DNA of 64,000 nt, taken from the NCBI GenBank assembly GCA_018902385.1, contig JABSSW010000016.1, positions 372,001 to 436,000 on the forward strand, in the 5' to 3' direction. A model generated the notes under the pieces. The model saw nothing but the letters and a program-made list of their open reading frames with translations. It was not told where the DNA came from and ran no database searches. The DNA is from Physcia stellaris. Taxonomy: Eukaryota; Ascomycota; Lecanoromycetes; Caliciales; Physciaceae. Within the stretch, counting starts at the first letter, position 1; every line of letters begins with the position of its first letter. This document shows, in pieces, positions 11,006-21,875 of the stretch. The position numbers were made by a program, and so were the translations under genes.

Positions 11006-12575
11006 TCCATAATGTCGCCAGAAGCTATTTTCTCCCACATTCGCGTGACCTCCTCCCTTCCTGTCCCAATTCGGTTTGATTTGGCCTTATGGGCCAGAAG
11101 CACCCTCGCTACCATGCCCATTTCAATCTCCAATCCTCCAACCGTCTGTTTCTCTTCCAACGTGAAGTCTGCCATGGGTTTGGTAAATAGGTCTTTATCG
11201 GAGGATTTAGGGTGGGTGACGGGAACTAGCATCTGCCCGCCAGGTCCTGTCACCTGATAATGCAACACGAGTCAGTAAGTTCCTGCGAGGCAAGTCTCTA
11301 GGAATCTCATACCTTTCGCCACGAAGAATGGTTCTTCCTGCGAAGTTCTTTCAATGGCTCGGTTGCTGCTATATCCACCATGACCCTGATGTCATCGCCA
11401 GAACAATTTACGAGTGACGGAAAACTGGCGGCTAACTCGATAGTTGAAGGAGAAAAGCTGCAGTCGTAGCGACGCAAGTAGAGCGCGAGGATTTCTCCTT
11501 TCTATGTTTGGTCTGGGAGTGGAACCCAGATGCGCTGCTGAAAACGGCGAAGAAAATTCGTATCTATTTTCTCGGGGTGGTTTGTAGCCCCGATGAAGAC
11601 GACTCTGCGTTTCTCCGCCGCTATCTTCGATAGTTCGCTCAGGAAGGTGGATTTCACGTTAGTTGTGTGTGTAATTGTCCCCATGTAGGATCCGCAAACG
11701 ACGTCGACTTCGTCTACGAAGATAAATGCAGGTTGGTTGAGGGCTGCATCTTCGAAGACCGCTTCAATGAACCTATCTCGACTGTTAATGAAGGGTCAGG
11801 AACGATATCAGGATAGACCTACTTCTCGGACTCTCCCACGTACTTCCGATTTATATGTGCCAGACTTAAGCCGTAGAAAGTCGCTTGGATGGCCTTTGCC
11901 AGTGCTTGGGCGATAACGGTTTTGCCGCATCCTGGCTCGCCGAACAGTAGTACTCCATTAGTCGTTGGGCCATTGGCCTCCGCGGTTCCTACAGCCTTTT
12001 GGAAAGTATTGGAAAATACTAGGGGCATGAGTATGACATCTTCTAGGCCATTTTTCAATTCCGCAGGCAATATGATATCTTCCATGCTTGGACTGTGGAT
12101 TTTCTTTCCTCTTAAATCTTGGGCTTGTTGTTGAAAACTCGGTCCGCCCAAGTCTTGCTGATCTATTCCATGTTAGTCAAGAGACTTTGTTGGACACGAT
12201 ACATCGCTCACCTCTTCTAGTAACTGTCACGGAAGAGCTCGAATCATCAGGGTCGCTAAGAGGAAGGACTGGTGATGCTGTAGCAGCTGGCTGAGAGGCG
12301 TGGATACTGGCATCGTGATTTGATGCAGTAACGTACTGCAGACACTCTTTCCACCATTTCTGATGGGACGGCAGCAGACCATCCAAGACAATGTCATCTT
12401 CTTTCTTGCTTTTGGCGAGTTGTCTGGCAGATTGAAAACGGAAGAAGTACAACATGATGTAGTCCAGGACTTTCCATGCTGCTGCCAATCTCAGTAGACT
12501 GAGATCTTCTGCCAATTCTCCTTTCCATGAATACGGAAAACCTATCTTATGTCCATCCGTAACACGCTTCTTCAC
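11002..12575 (-). pseudogene. VPS4-like AAA ATPase, one in-frame stop
   Basis: Four exons read in one frame: complement(11002..11253, 11313..11772, 11823..12162, 12212..12575). Introns are 49-59 bp with GT..AG ends; the first has a GACTAAC branch point. Domain order matches VPS4: an N-terminal MIT-like helical segment (RLAAAWKVLDYIMLYF), then Walker A (GEPGCGKT near 11930), Walker B (FIFVDEVD near 11720), the sensor/arginine-finger region (GATNHPEKIDTNFLRRF) and a VPS4-type C-terminal tail. A single TAG at 11504-11502 interrupts it just after LPDQT, where intact family members continue, and the sequence beyond stays in frame and conserved in style. No in-frame ATG opens exon 1, so an upstream exon is missing or lost. 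Full-length VPS4 would hexamerise and disassemble ESCRT-III; this copy is probably dead. The functional-looking VPS4 is at the right end of the window. Confidence 0.75.
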
Positions 12576-12585
12576 TTTACTTTCT

Positions 12586-12760
12586 GAGAAATCACTTCAC
12601 TTCTCCGAATTCCGATTCAAACGACTAAGTTCCTACGACGGCTTTTTCACTTCACTTCTTGAGAAATCACCTCACTTCTCCGAAATCCGATCTCAAACGA
12701 CTGTTCCGACCGCTTTTTCACTTTATCTCCTGAGAAATCACCTTATTCTACGAGAAGTCT
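12586..12760 (+). repeat. degenerate 71-75-bp tandem repeat, about 2.5 copies
   Basis: The word GAGAAATCAC recurs at 12586, 12661 and 12732 with shared flanks (CACTTC, CTCCGA, CAAACGACT, CTTTTTCAC), immediately 5' of the AAA ATPase relic. Confidence 0.6.
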
Positions 12761-12779
12761 GGTCCAAACTTCATCCAAA

Positions 12780-12981
12780 AATTCACGATGCATTCCCCTT
12801 CCCGTGATTCTATGATTGATATTACACTAATCATGTATTGCTTCAGTCTCTCTTCGTCTTTGATCTTGATCATACCGTGAAAACACCTAGACAGCGGTAG
12901 AGGTAGAAGCAGAGGGAATTCTTTACTGAAGTGAGATTTATCGTCCCGAGATTCACGATGCATTCCCCTTCGCGTGATTCC
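12780..12981 (+). repeat. direct repeat ATTCACGATGCATTCCCC
   Basis: Near-identical 31-bp words start at about 12780 and 12951 (ATTCACGATGCATTCCCC followed by TTC and CGTGATTC), 171 bp apart. They lie between the AAA ATPase relic and paralogue B. Confidence 0.75.
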
Positions 12982-13043
12982 CTGGTGGACTTCGTATTAA
13001 CCTGCTTGACACCGCAATTCATCCGAAGAAGCGACAGAGCTCG

Positions 13044-13053
13044 CATATATAAA
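13044..13053 (+). promoter_or_regulatory. TATA-like box upstream of paralogue B
   Basis: CATATATAAA followed by C-rich sequence, about 360 bp upstream of the presumed ATG. This distance implies a long leader or a leader intron if the box is used. Confidence 0.35.
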
Positions 13054-13413
13054 CCCCCATCGCCCCCCAGCAAACCTCCTCCTCTACACATACATCCAGC
13101 ACATATCAAGACTACTCCTTCTACCATTAGTCATTATTATATATCCTAATTCCATTCCTTTCATACACAGTATCCTCGAAATGAAACAAAGACGATCAGG
13201 AAAAGGAAAGAACTTCTTCTCTATATATTCTCACTTCACTTGCACGACTCCCTACAATCACCTCGCCTTCCACAACCACACTCTTCAACTTACACCCGCA
13301 TCGCCTTATCCTACGAGCTCATCGTTTCCTCGTTTCCAAATATCAGGTCGCTTGAATTTGCTCTCTGCTGCTCTATCATACTCCTTCGACTTCTTCTTCT
13401 TACATCCATCACA

Positions 13414-15417
13414 ATGTCTTGTACTATTTCGAAGAAGAGCTACGATTCCAAGAAAGCACCGGAGGACCTCAGTCAACATCCACTCTACAATGAACCCATT
13501 CCAGCGAATTTCACGGCAGAGAACACTGATTTGCTTCCTCCGAAAAACACAATGCCGTCAGACGAATGGAAAGCTCGCCTTCACTTCCTGTCCGGTCCGC
13601 AACGATTCGCCTCCTGGCCCGCCTGTTGGGACAAGAAAGGACATGTCAAAAACACCGAACCTCCATTCGGCCGCCCGGCAATTTCGAATGGCCGATATGA
13701 GATCGGCTACGGCAACGTAGAACTCCATGGCGACCAGGGCCATGATGTAGGCCTACCCCGCTTAGCTCCCAATAGATCCGCACGTAATGGAAGACCCGAC
13801 GACTTCCTAGGAAACGTTGTCGGTGTCATAGGCACCACCGCTTCCGCGCCAACCAAGAAGAAGGGCCCTTCAAGAGGAAAGCGGCGACCAAGCAAAAGAC
13901 AGCGCCGACGAGACAATCCAAGCGAAAAATGGCAAAAACAGAAGTGGAAGATGAGCCCATGGAAGAGCGTATGGTTTCAGACGAACCGAGCACTGGCAAG
14001 CACGACCAGGAAGTTTTGAAGAAGGATGCTTCTGTCGTTGGGCGGATCTATGATTCGGCGGATGATTCAGCAGATGATTCACTTTCTGATGGTGGCGCGG
14101 TAGTAGGCCAGCTCAGAGGCCCAGCGCGAGAAGAAGGGATTCCGGGCAATGATCACGAAGCCCGACATCACAAAACCCACGCCACCGCACACCTCGAAAC
14201 TTCAACGGAAGCGAGAGTCTTCCTTTCCTGTCGAACCGCATCAAAGCAGCAAGTTAGCCAGAATTGCTTCTCACTTGTCGCCCTCAGCAGAAGCGAAGTG
14301 TTCGTCGACTCTCTCATCTCAATCAAGTCTCAGCAAGACACTCCAAATGCAGCTTCGTAACGCCGAAGAGAGCAACAGGGACTACGAAGACACGCTGGCA
14401 GCACTGCGAGACAAAGTTGCGGGCTTGCAGCAGCGAGTTACCACTCAAAACGCTCAAGTCTTAGAGGAAAGTAAGCTTACCGCAGACTTGGCCTCACTTC
14501 TCAAGAACATTACTCGCAAGGCTGGATCGTTGTCAGAAGTGATATCTTATATCCAAAACAACTATGCCGACGTCTCCGGGGATTGCGGTGTTACGAGGAG
14601 GCATGACTCTGCTTGGAACTCCTTTGCAAAGGCCTGTGATTCTTTCAAGGACATTCAAGGAGTTGACATTCTTCCACAAGAAGTTACCAGCCGCCCAGCA
14701 CTCGACAAGGCTGTAGCTCAGGAATCTCGGGTTGAGGCAGGTCAATGGGCTATTCTTGCTGCGGAGATGCTGAATCAGGCCGCAACTTTGCAACTGATAG
14801 GTAATGTGCAGTTGCGAGGCGACAAGGGTCGGACTCAAGGAATTCCTCGTATCGTGAAAGGGAATTTCAGCACCAGCGGTCACTCAGTGAGAGCCGGCAA
14901 ACCGCTGGACGAGGACGATACTTCTGACACCGCATCCTCTGCTGCGTCACCAGTGAAGAAGGAATTCCCAGAAGAAGAAGAGAGCACCACCGTGACTACT
15001 CTCTTCGGCGTCAACACTATCACTCCTGTCAACCAGAAGAAGCGTAAGGCTTCAGGAGAGCTGTCTGCTGTGGGTGGCAAAAAAGGTCGGAATGCCTTGG
15101 AGGAGGTGTCGGCTCTTAAGGAATCCCGAATTGAGGCCGGTCATTGGGCGAATTTGGCCGCAGAAACGCTGAATCAGGCTGCAACCCTGCAACTGATAGC
15201 GACGAAAATGGCCGACGGAACTCTCTCCAGGAAGCGAGCCATGACAAAGATTACGGAAACGTCGGCAGCAATGGGTGACGCGGTCACCCGAATGAAAGGT
15301 CTATATGGCATTGATATAATGCCAACTGAAGGAGAGGAGGACGACGACGGAGTGCCCACCGTCATGGCCTCTGAGGAATTCGTGGACCACGCGAAAAAGA
15401 GGTTGCAAGGGAATTAG
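13414..15417 (+). pseudogene. tandem-fused coiled-coil paralogue B, two frameshifts
   Basis: The frame opens at ATG 13414 (MSCTISKKSYDSKKAPEDL) and, with a shift to another frame near 13855-13865 and back near 14125-14140, continues to the TAG at 15415-15417. Both shifts fall in AGAAGAAGGG words. Between them the alternate frame is acidic and clearly protein-like (PFKRKAA, then EVEDEPMEE). The content is a doubled version of paralogue A. Copy 1 has a GNVELHGDQG block, an FKRKAA cluster, a coiled coil and LLKNITRKAGSLSEVI..AWNSFAKAC..GVDILP. Copy 2 has a GNVQLRGDKG block, an NQKKRKASGE cluster, LNQAATLQLIA, GIDIMP and SEEFVDHAKKRL. The ESRxEAGxWAxLAAExLNQAATLQLI segment is itself present twice (about 14722-14800 and 15121-15207). 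It could be a live gene with assembly errors or a decaying fusion. Function unknown. Confidence 0.6.
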
Positions 15418-15449
15418 AGCAGAAAGGGATTCTTCACGTCGTCTAGCTG

Positions 15450-15720
15450 GAAATCCACTCTCCCGCCCCTTGCTCACTGCTCACTGCTTGCTGTTCAATG
15501 CTCGCCGCTCAATTCTCGCTGTTAACTGTAATTCCACTCTCCTGCTCACTGCCCATCGCACACTGCCCATATCCCATTGCTTGTTGGAATTCCACCCTGC
15601 TGCCCACTGCTAAGTGGAATTCCACTCTCTTGCCCACTGCCCATAGCCCATTGCTCATCGGAGTTCCAATCTCCTGCTCACTGGCCATCGCCCGTTGCAA
15701 ATTGCCTATTCCTCATTGCG
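15450..15720 (+). repeat. imperfect tandem repeats built on CCACT/GCCCACTGCCCAT
   Basis: Irregular repetition of GGAATTCCAC, TCTCCTGC and TCACTGCCCAT motifs directly after paralogue B. Unit length varies, and the stretch resembles a decayed minisatellite in a 3' untranslated region. Confidence 0.6.
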
Positions 15721-17605
15721 TGATCCCTGCGCATTCCTTCGCCGTCCGCGCCGCGTTGAAGCATACCCGCGCCGTCTGCAGTCGAAGCTAACGAGGCTGA
15801 TTTGACTATCTCGTCCTATGCCGCTATCTCTTCCAAATAGCAAGAGCGAACTTCTGGCCAGCGGGGGCCTCAGCGTGGAGGATCCAGTAGGCTGGCTAGC
15901 GGAAGGTACAGGACTTGCGAAAGGCTTCCTGGAGGTAATGGGATGGCTAGCGGAAGGCTTCATGGTAACAACGGCGAGCTCTTGGCCAATGCGTGTGGCG
16001 GAATTCTGTAATCTAGATTCCCGGTCAATAATGGCGCAAGAAAGCGGAATTGCGGAGGTTTACGATTGGCAGACTAAGCGCCTTGTTCCTTCTACGGACT
16101 CATGAAGGCGAACCACTTGAGAGCAGAAGGACGGAAATATGCTCGGAAAGGTGAGTTCGGTATGCTTATTTAAGCAGCAAATAGCCTCACAACTGGAAAG
16201 ACTCCTGCGGTAAAATCTGGCTGAGAATTTGTTGAGATTCCTACAGGCTTCTACTTCTTCTCGACGACAAGAACCACTGCTCATTTTCGGCAGCGTGGGC
16301 GTTACCCACGATTCACAGCGCAATCCTCCAAAACGCCTGCAACTCCTATCCCTTTCATCCACTCTCCTTCTCCCAACAGAATACATCCTCCAGAAACCGA
16401 CATTGATTGGGGCATTCCGGCTCAGCGGCTTCTAATCACTCCCGAAACCTTTCCTCAGAGCTTCAAGCTTCCTTTCCCATTCAAGCGCCTTGGAGAGGAA
16501 TTTGGTGAAAGCAGAGTCTGTATTCCAGTGGCAGAGTCAGCAATGCTTGGAATGGTCTCAACAAAAGTGTACTTCCTGACATCGGAGTCCGGAATCTAGA
16601 TAGCTCGAGGAGGGATGAAAACTTAAACGCGAGACCTGAAGGATGGTTTGCGGCGCGCCATGAGTGTAGGTCGTCGCTGTGAGGAGCAGAATATTAGGGA
16701 TCTTCAGAGTAACTTGTTGCGACCTGGTTAACCTCGTTAGCCTATCGATCCATTAGATCTCGTAGAGCTCGCTAAGTGGATGTTATCGTGAGAGTCTCTT
16801 TGCGAAGTTTTAGTTGCTTTCTAGGATACTAGGATTGATATAATTTGTCGTCTGATCTTGACGCATTAGTATTATTGCGTTTTACTTATCGTGTTAGTCT
16901 ATTATCGCTTTCATAATTTGTGATCGCGTTTCTTCTACTACTCTGTACGATAGCCAAAATCGAGAGTGCAAAGTGACGTGTAAATGCAATATGTGATAAC
17001 CATAACAAAATTGACAAAGACAGCGTACGTAGAGAAATACGTCGAGACCTTCCAGAGCTGGATTAAATCGAATAAAGAGTTCTTCAATTTCGTCACAACG
17101 TAACCGTTAACGAGGTCTAATCGATCGAATGAGATTCATTAGCTAACGAGGTTTACGAATACTCGTAGACCTTGTAGATTTCGTGAAGTCCGCGTTTCAG
17201 ACCCCTGCTTCCGAGATCTACGAGGGCTACGAGGTCGAAAAAGTTACTCTGAAGACCCCTATTCTGCGAAGAAGCAAGTCTTTCCAATTACCCAAGGAAG
17301 CGAGCAGAGCAAGAATAATGAAGGGACGAGCTCGGAAACGATCCGTGTAAGGCAACAATTGCCAAGGGAAGACCCTTGCCACTAAAGTTGATACGGAAGC
17401 CGTAATGTCTGGAGATGCAGAAAAAAATGCGTCACTATCAATTTTGGCGCGTGTTTCTGATACCTCAGGGCGCGCTTCCTCACGCGTCAAGTCGCGTGAA
17501 TTTCGCAGTAGAAAGGGCTGGCTTGCTGCAGTGCGAAATCTGCAAATCCGGAGCGAACGAATGCATCTGCCAGCTTATCTATATATTTTTAATAGAGAGC
17601 CACTA
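15721..17605. other. intergenic, no supported gene
   Basis: Short conflicting frames. The stretch from about 16730 to 17230 is AT-rich and its ends share imperfect inverted words (CTCGTTAGC..ATCGAT), suggesting an old mobile-element remnant too worn to delimit. Confidence 0.4.
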
Positions 17606-18131
17606 TACCCACCCCCCATTTCGCTAATCCCACTCCCCATTTTTCTAATCCCACCCCCTGTTTTGCTAAAGTCACCCCTCTACCCAGATTCCACTCGGAG
17701 TGGGCCTCGGAGCCTCGCCTGGATATCGTCCGATTTTTCTGGCTCTCAAGCGATCGCGTCTCCCAATTATTTCACTCACAATGTATCAAGTATAAGAGAG
17801 GATACATCAAATGTTTGCCTTTCTAATTATCAAACGCCACATTTATTGTGATACTGATTCCGCAGTCATATGCTGGTGATAATTCTTCGGTTTTGATCGA
17901 TTTGGCTTTGACCAGGTCAGAAACAGGCTGGTAGATAGGTAGGTAGATGAGTAGGTAGCCGGGTAGGTAGATTCAGACGAAGTATCTCTAATAGAAAGGT
18001 GATTTTTGTATGGCAAAATCGAACTTTGACAGGAGATAAGGGTCGGATGATATTCGGGCGAGGCTTCGGGGCCCACTCCGGGTGGAATCTGGTAGGTGGG
18101 GGTCGGGATTAGCGAAATGGGGGCTGGGTAT
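17606..18131. mobile_element. MITE-like inverted-repeat element
   Basis: Left arm (about 17606-17740) and the reverse complement of the right arm (about 18028-18131) share CCCCCATTTCGCTAATCCC, CAGATTCCAC, GGAGTGGGCC and an ATCNTCCGA word. The left arm has gained extra 21-bp units (CCACCCCCCATTTCGCTAATC type, three copies). The interior of roughly 290 bp has no coding capacity and holds a TAGG/TAGA microsatellite. The size and arms fit a non-autonomous element; target-site duplications were not resolved. Confidence 0.55.
17928..17972 (+). repeat. TAGG/TAGA tetranucleotide microsatellite
   Basis: Interrupted run of GTAG-phase tetranucleotides inside the inverted-repeat element. Confidence 0.7.
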
Positions 18132-18553
18132 CGTGACTAACCACCGAAAGGCGCTTGCACGTGTCTGGCGCAATTGGAAAGTACAGTCGACCATAAGAGT
18201 CCAAATTCCAAGTTGGGCTTTGGAAAGGCCGCTAAAAGCTGACAAGTTGTTTCAGCCCGCTCGTGATGACTAGCAAACAAAGGCAAACCCTCGAGCTCCT
18301 GTACTGCTCTGTTTGCTCCTTCCTACCTCATTCTCCATTTCGCGTTCTTCCCCATTACTCATACTGGGATTTTGATGCCTTCACACAAGCGCAATTCCAC
18401 GGTTTAGCCAAGGGTAAATGGTGTTTTCGCGATTTCAAGAATTTGAACGGGTGAAATCCGGTTTAATCCGGAAGTTACCATCAAAAGCGCCACGCAAGGC
18501 CCTACTATGATTAAGTATCTCCGTATCTAATGGAACAGAAGCGTTGGAGAGTC

Positions 18554-18624
18554 GGATTCCGAGCTAGCTCAATTGGGAAGCAGTGCCGCAAAACTTCTGC
18601 CTCGTGAATTCCGGTCACTTATCC
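18554..18624 (+). pseudogene. tRNA-like relic
   Basis: Seventy-one bases contain a perfect polymerase III A box (TAGCTCAATTGG at 18565-18576), a GCAG..CTGC anticodon-like stem and a GTGA/TCAC T-arm-like hairpin with loop ATTCCGG. Only four acceptor pairs form and the B box is poor, so this looks like a dead tRNA or tRNA-derived element. A second perfect A box (TGGCGCAATTGG, 18166-18177) with a similar CCAA/TTGG hairpin lies 390 bp upstream. Confidence 0.35.
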
Positions 18625-19495
18625 CTGACCAGGATGGAAGAACTATTCTGTTTCCCTCAACCCTCTCAAGACATCATATATTTCCCCCAGCATTCCAAGG
18701 CATGACACTTGAGAGGTAGGAGGTAATCTCTTTAGATTGCAGGACAAGGGTCTACGGATCGAGCTGTGGCACAGTTCTGTTTGCTCGTGGCAAGTTGAGT
18801 CGTCATCAAATCCCCATAAGGTAGACTGAAACAAAGCCCAGGAAGCAGAAACAGAAGCAGCTTGAAGCTCCCAGGTCTGGTTGGGTCATGTTAATTGCGG
18901 ACAATCAACTTATTCTCTTATAACGTACGACGCAGGGCGTCACAATGGTAGGGAGTCTACTATCTCGCATTGCCTGCTCATTCAATGTCAAGGTAGTCAA
19001 GTGCAAATTCCATCCTTCTTGAACTTTGACCTGTAAGGGAATTGCAAATTCCTCCCTCTTGAAGTTTGATCTGTAAGGAAAGTGCGAATTTCTCCACAAG
19101 TATGATCTGTAAGGTATCTCTGCGGAAGATTTCACATTCTCTATGGGATTCCCTACGAGAAGGCTTCTGTAGAGCCCGGAATTGTCAGATCGCCGATCGC
19201 GGTGCGGACCCATAATGTTGGACGAATCACAGCGATTGCCACTTCAAAGCGTCGTATCCCACAAGTGATAATTCCAAATCGGTTCCCCTCACTTCAGTAG
19301 AAATCTGTCAAGCACCCTCGAAAGTACCTCGAAGCGGTGGAGGTGACCTGTATCGCTGCCACTACTGACCTTCACGACAAGCAAGATATTCTTCATAAGA
19401 AACCTGAAATGGCCCACGTTCCCGTCTAAATCTGGTTTCTCGCCTCACTTGTTCCCGAGCAATCGTCCTTGTCCTCTTCAATCATTCCTGCCAAA
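18625..19495. other. intergenic upstream of the 19.5-kb orphan
   Basis: Apart from the 40-bp tandem repeat, no coding or RNA feature is evident. Confidence 0.45.
19001..19120 (+). repeat. 40-41-bp tandem repeat, 3 copies
   Basis: Three imperfect copies, starting near 19001, 19042 and 19082, of a unit with GTGCAAATTC and TTTGATCTGTAAGG. Confidence 0.75.
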
Positions 19496-20045
19496 ATGTC
19501 CACCCAGAGTCATCTCGCCATCTCTTGGAGGAATTTTCCCTTCCAAACCGTGATTCAGCAAGAGTTAATTCAAGTTCTACTCGACGTAGACACCCGGGGC
19601 TACTGGCTTAAGGAAACCGCAGACACCCGAGCAAAAACAAAAGTCATGCTAGAACAACTCACTGATGGCAGTACACCCATGGTTGTACGTCACCCGGGAC
19701 CTACCAAGAACAGCTGAAGAAGAATGAAGTGAGCAACAGTTGTACTTCCTGCTGCCAATCGTACTGACCCAGAATCCCTGTACATAGCTGTATTTCGGGA
19801 AATTGCAACGTCTCATCGAGTTCTTACTTGTGCATTTAAGACAAGAAACGCACATCAAGAAACGGTTCAAATACTACGCAAATACTCTTCTTCCGACCCA
19901 GGACCAAAATGTGGAGATTGTTAACCAACCTTTCAATTACCCGCAATTGCACCCTGATCTCAATCGACATGCTCTGAATATCAACCTGCGGATGAAGGAA
20001 CCGTGGAGAAGAGATCTGTGTAAAGATGCAGATCGACGATACTGA
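19496..20045 (+). CDS. two-exon orphan protein
   Basis: Model join(19496..19684, 19788..20045), 148 residues. The 103-bp intron has a GTACGT donor, a GTACTGACCC branch point and an ACATAG acceptor, and both exons end in phase 0, which makes the model better than any single frame here. The protein starts MSTQSHLAISW, is hydrophilic with alpha-helical character, and has no signal peptide or recognisable domain. Its segment RAKTKVMLEQLTDG faintly resembles RAENVQMMLERLTDN in the decayed gene at 23.6 kb. Function unknown. Confidence 0.5.
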
Positions 20046-20870
20046 ATACTATCTCCTCTTTGAGGCTAGTGAGAACGATCGTGAGCAATTAAATATTTCA
20101 TGCTATGGTGTGGTGCTGATCTGGTCTCTGAGGCATCGTCATCAGTACATCCATTATGACAAAACGCGTACCCGTGTTTGGTATAAAGTATATGAAGACA
20201 ACATAAAAACGACATCATTTTCTGTTCTTGTTTCGAGTCGGGTACTCGCTTCTGTCGGTATATCATAAAGATTGGAATCACTTACTACCAGACCATGGTA
20301 CTATCAAGCGCACAATGATAAATCAACGTTATAGAAGGAGGGTTATGATAGTTGGGTTATTCAATTCAGCGACGATTAGATGTCGAGCAGGAATGTCCGA
20401 GAACTGACGTTATCCGGTCACCTCTGTAGCAAAGCTGGAGCCAGCTACTACAGGCTCTAACCTGTATAGTCGTGTCGCTAGGGAGCCAATTCCTGTCGAG
20501 GAAGAGAATCCCGATTCGGCCACGCCACTCTAGGAGATCGAGTGACTCTTGGATAGGTGTATAATTCGTGGCCACTCTCATCACCTGATCAAATGAAAAA
20601 GCTATGAACCTGAACACAATGTCTGATATCCTTTCAACGCACCGAGTCAAGCGTTCGAGCTGATAGAGAAACTCGAAGCTAAAATAGTCAATGCCGAACC
20701 CACTGCAAGACGGTTGTTCATTCCAGCTAGAGTTAAAAGTAGACGTAATGAGAGGCCACGTGTATCTGAAAGAGCTGAACGAGATTAGAAAAAGGATGTT
20801 GGGCTTACGAGCTTACTGAGGAAGGTATAGTAGTTGGCATATGATCATACTGATATGAGCTAGGAACTGG
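20046..20870. other. intergenic, no supported gene
   Basis: An 80-codon open frame overlaps the end of the orphan gene, and a 94-codon frame lies on the minus strand (20366-20650). Neither has supporting structure. Confidence 0.4.
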
Positions 20871-20874
20871 AAGT

Positions 20875-21172
20875 ATGCCAGCGAGGACGCGTCCTGTATG
20901 CGATCCGGCATTGCAACAACTATTAATCGAGCTAGTCATGCCTGCAGCCATGGCTAAAATCCAGAACTAACGGGAGGGTATCTACAAGAAGGACTACTTA
21001 AAAGACTACCACGAGATCTGAGAAGCGGAAGTTGAGGACAAGCATAAGTGGGAGGAAGAAGCTCGCTTAACGCAAGAGAAGAGTGTCTAGAAAAAGGAAG
21101 TTGATGTCGGTCAAGAGAATGTAAATAAAATTATCGCAAATGCTCAAAAGATCACTCGCCCCGAACAGAATT
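20875..21172 (+). pseudogene. decayed K/E-rich coding relic
   Basis: One frame starting MPARTRPVCDPALQQLL reads through at least four stop codons but keeps a coherent charged helical pattern (for example KKDYLKDYHE, EDKHKWEEEARLTQEKSV). The composition resembles the basic C-terminal tails of fungal pogo-type transposases or similar coiled-coil proteins, but identity cannot be fixed. Confidence 0.35.
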
Positions 21173-21564
21173 GAGTGCGAATAGAAAATAAAAATCATTT
21201 ATCAGATCATGGTTACCCGTCTTTGGAAGTCAGAACGTAAACAGATATGAATGAAATTTCAAATCTGTCGAATTTCCCAAGTCGGGCTATCGTTGATTTA
21301 TTCGGTTTGCCGTGAATAGTTGTTGATCACGTGAAATGGGATCCGCACTCAATTTTGCCAGAGGCGAGTGGGCTACAAAGGAATTTTAAGCCGACGATTA
21401 CTGCTCTGTGTCAGCGCAATCTAAATTTTTACACGAGCTCATAGTCTGTCAAGATAACAATGATTCTGATTGAATGCGTTGATTCAGTTGACTAGAATAA
21501 TAACTACGTGTATCTAGAAGGCGAAATACACGATATGGGAGTGCCAAGCTCAAGCAATTCCCAT

Positions 21565-21875
21565 GTGCAGAACGCTTGCAATTGCTTGGCACTCGTAGAT
21601 CTTTTTACCCCGAGTTCGTCACCAAGATTTCATGTCAAACCTAACTCTGAGATGAAAAAATTCTGGCATTTGACGATGTCAAATTTTCAACTCGATCAAT
21701 ACGTGATGATTCGACATTAGATTTACGATGTTATCAATGTATCGATCATATTATCGAATAAAGATGTTTATATAATAAAATATAATGTTGACGTCGAGTT
21801 ACATCGATTGAAAATCTTGAATCTGTTGAAATAAAAAAGATCTACGAGTGCCAAGCAATTGCAAGCGTTCTGCAC
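21565..21875. repeat. perfect 42-bp inverted repeat with AT-rich spacer
   Basis: The 42 bases at 21565-21606 (beginning GTGCAGAACGCTTGC) are exactly the reverse complement of 21834-21875, separated by 227 bp of AT-rich sequence. The left arm is itself extended by a partial palindrome (GAGTGCCAAGC at 21539 facing GCTTGGCACTC). This suggests a recent foldback or MITE-like insertion. Confidence 0.9.

Noticed and set aside
13711-13776. GNVELHGDQG block as a Spo11 GKGYPD-type motif
   Set aside because: Superficially like FGNVHVIKTQG in the Spo11-like relic, but none of the other Spo11 motifs follow, so shared ancestry is not supported.
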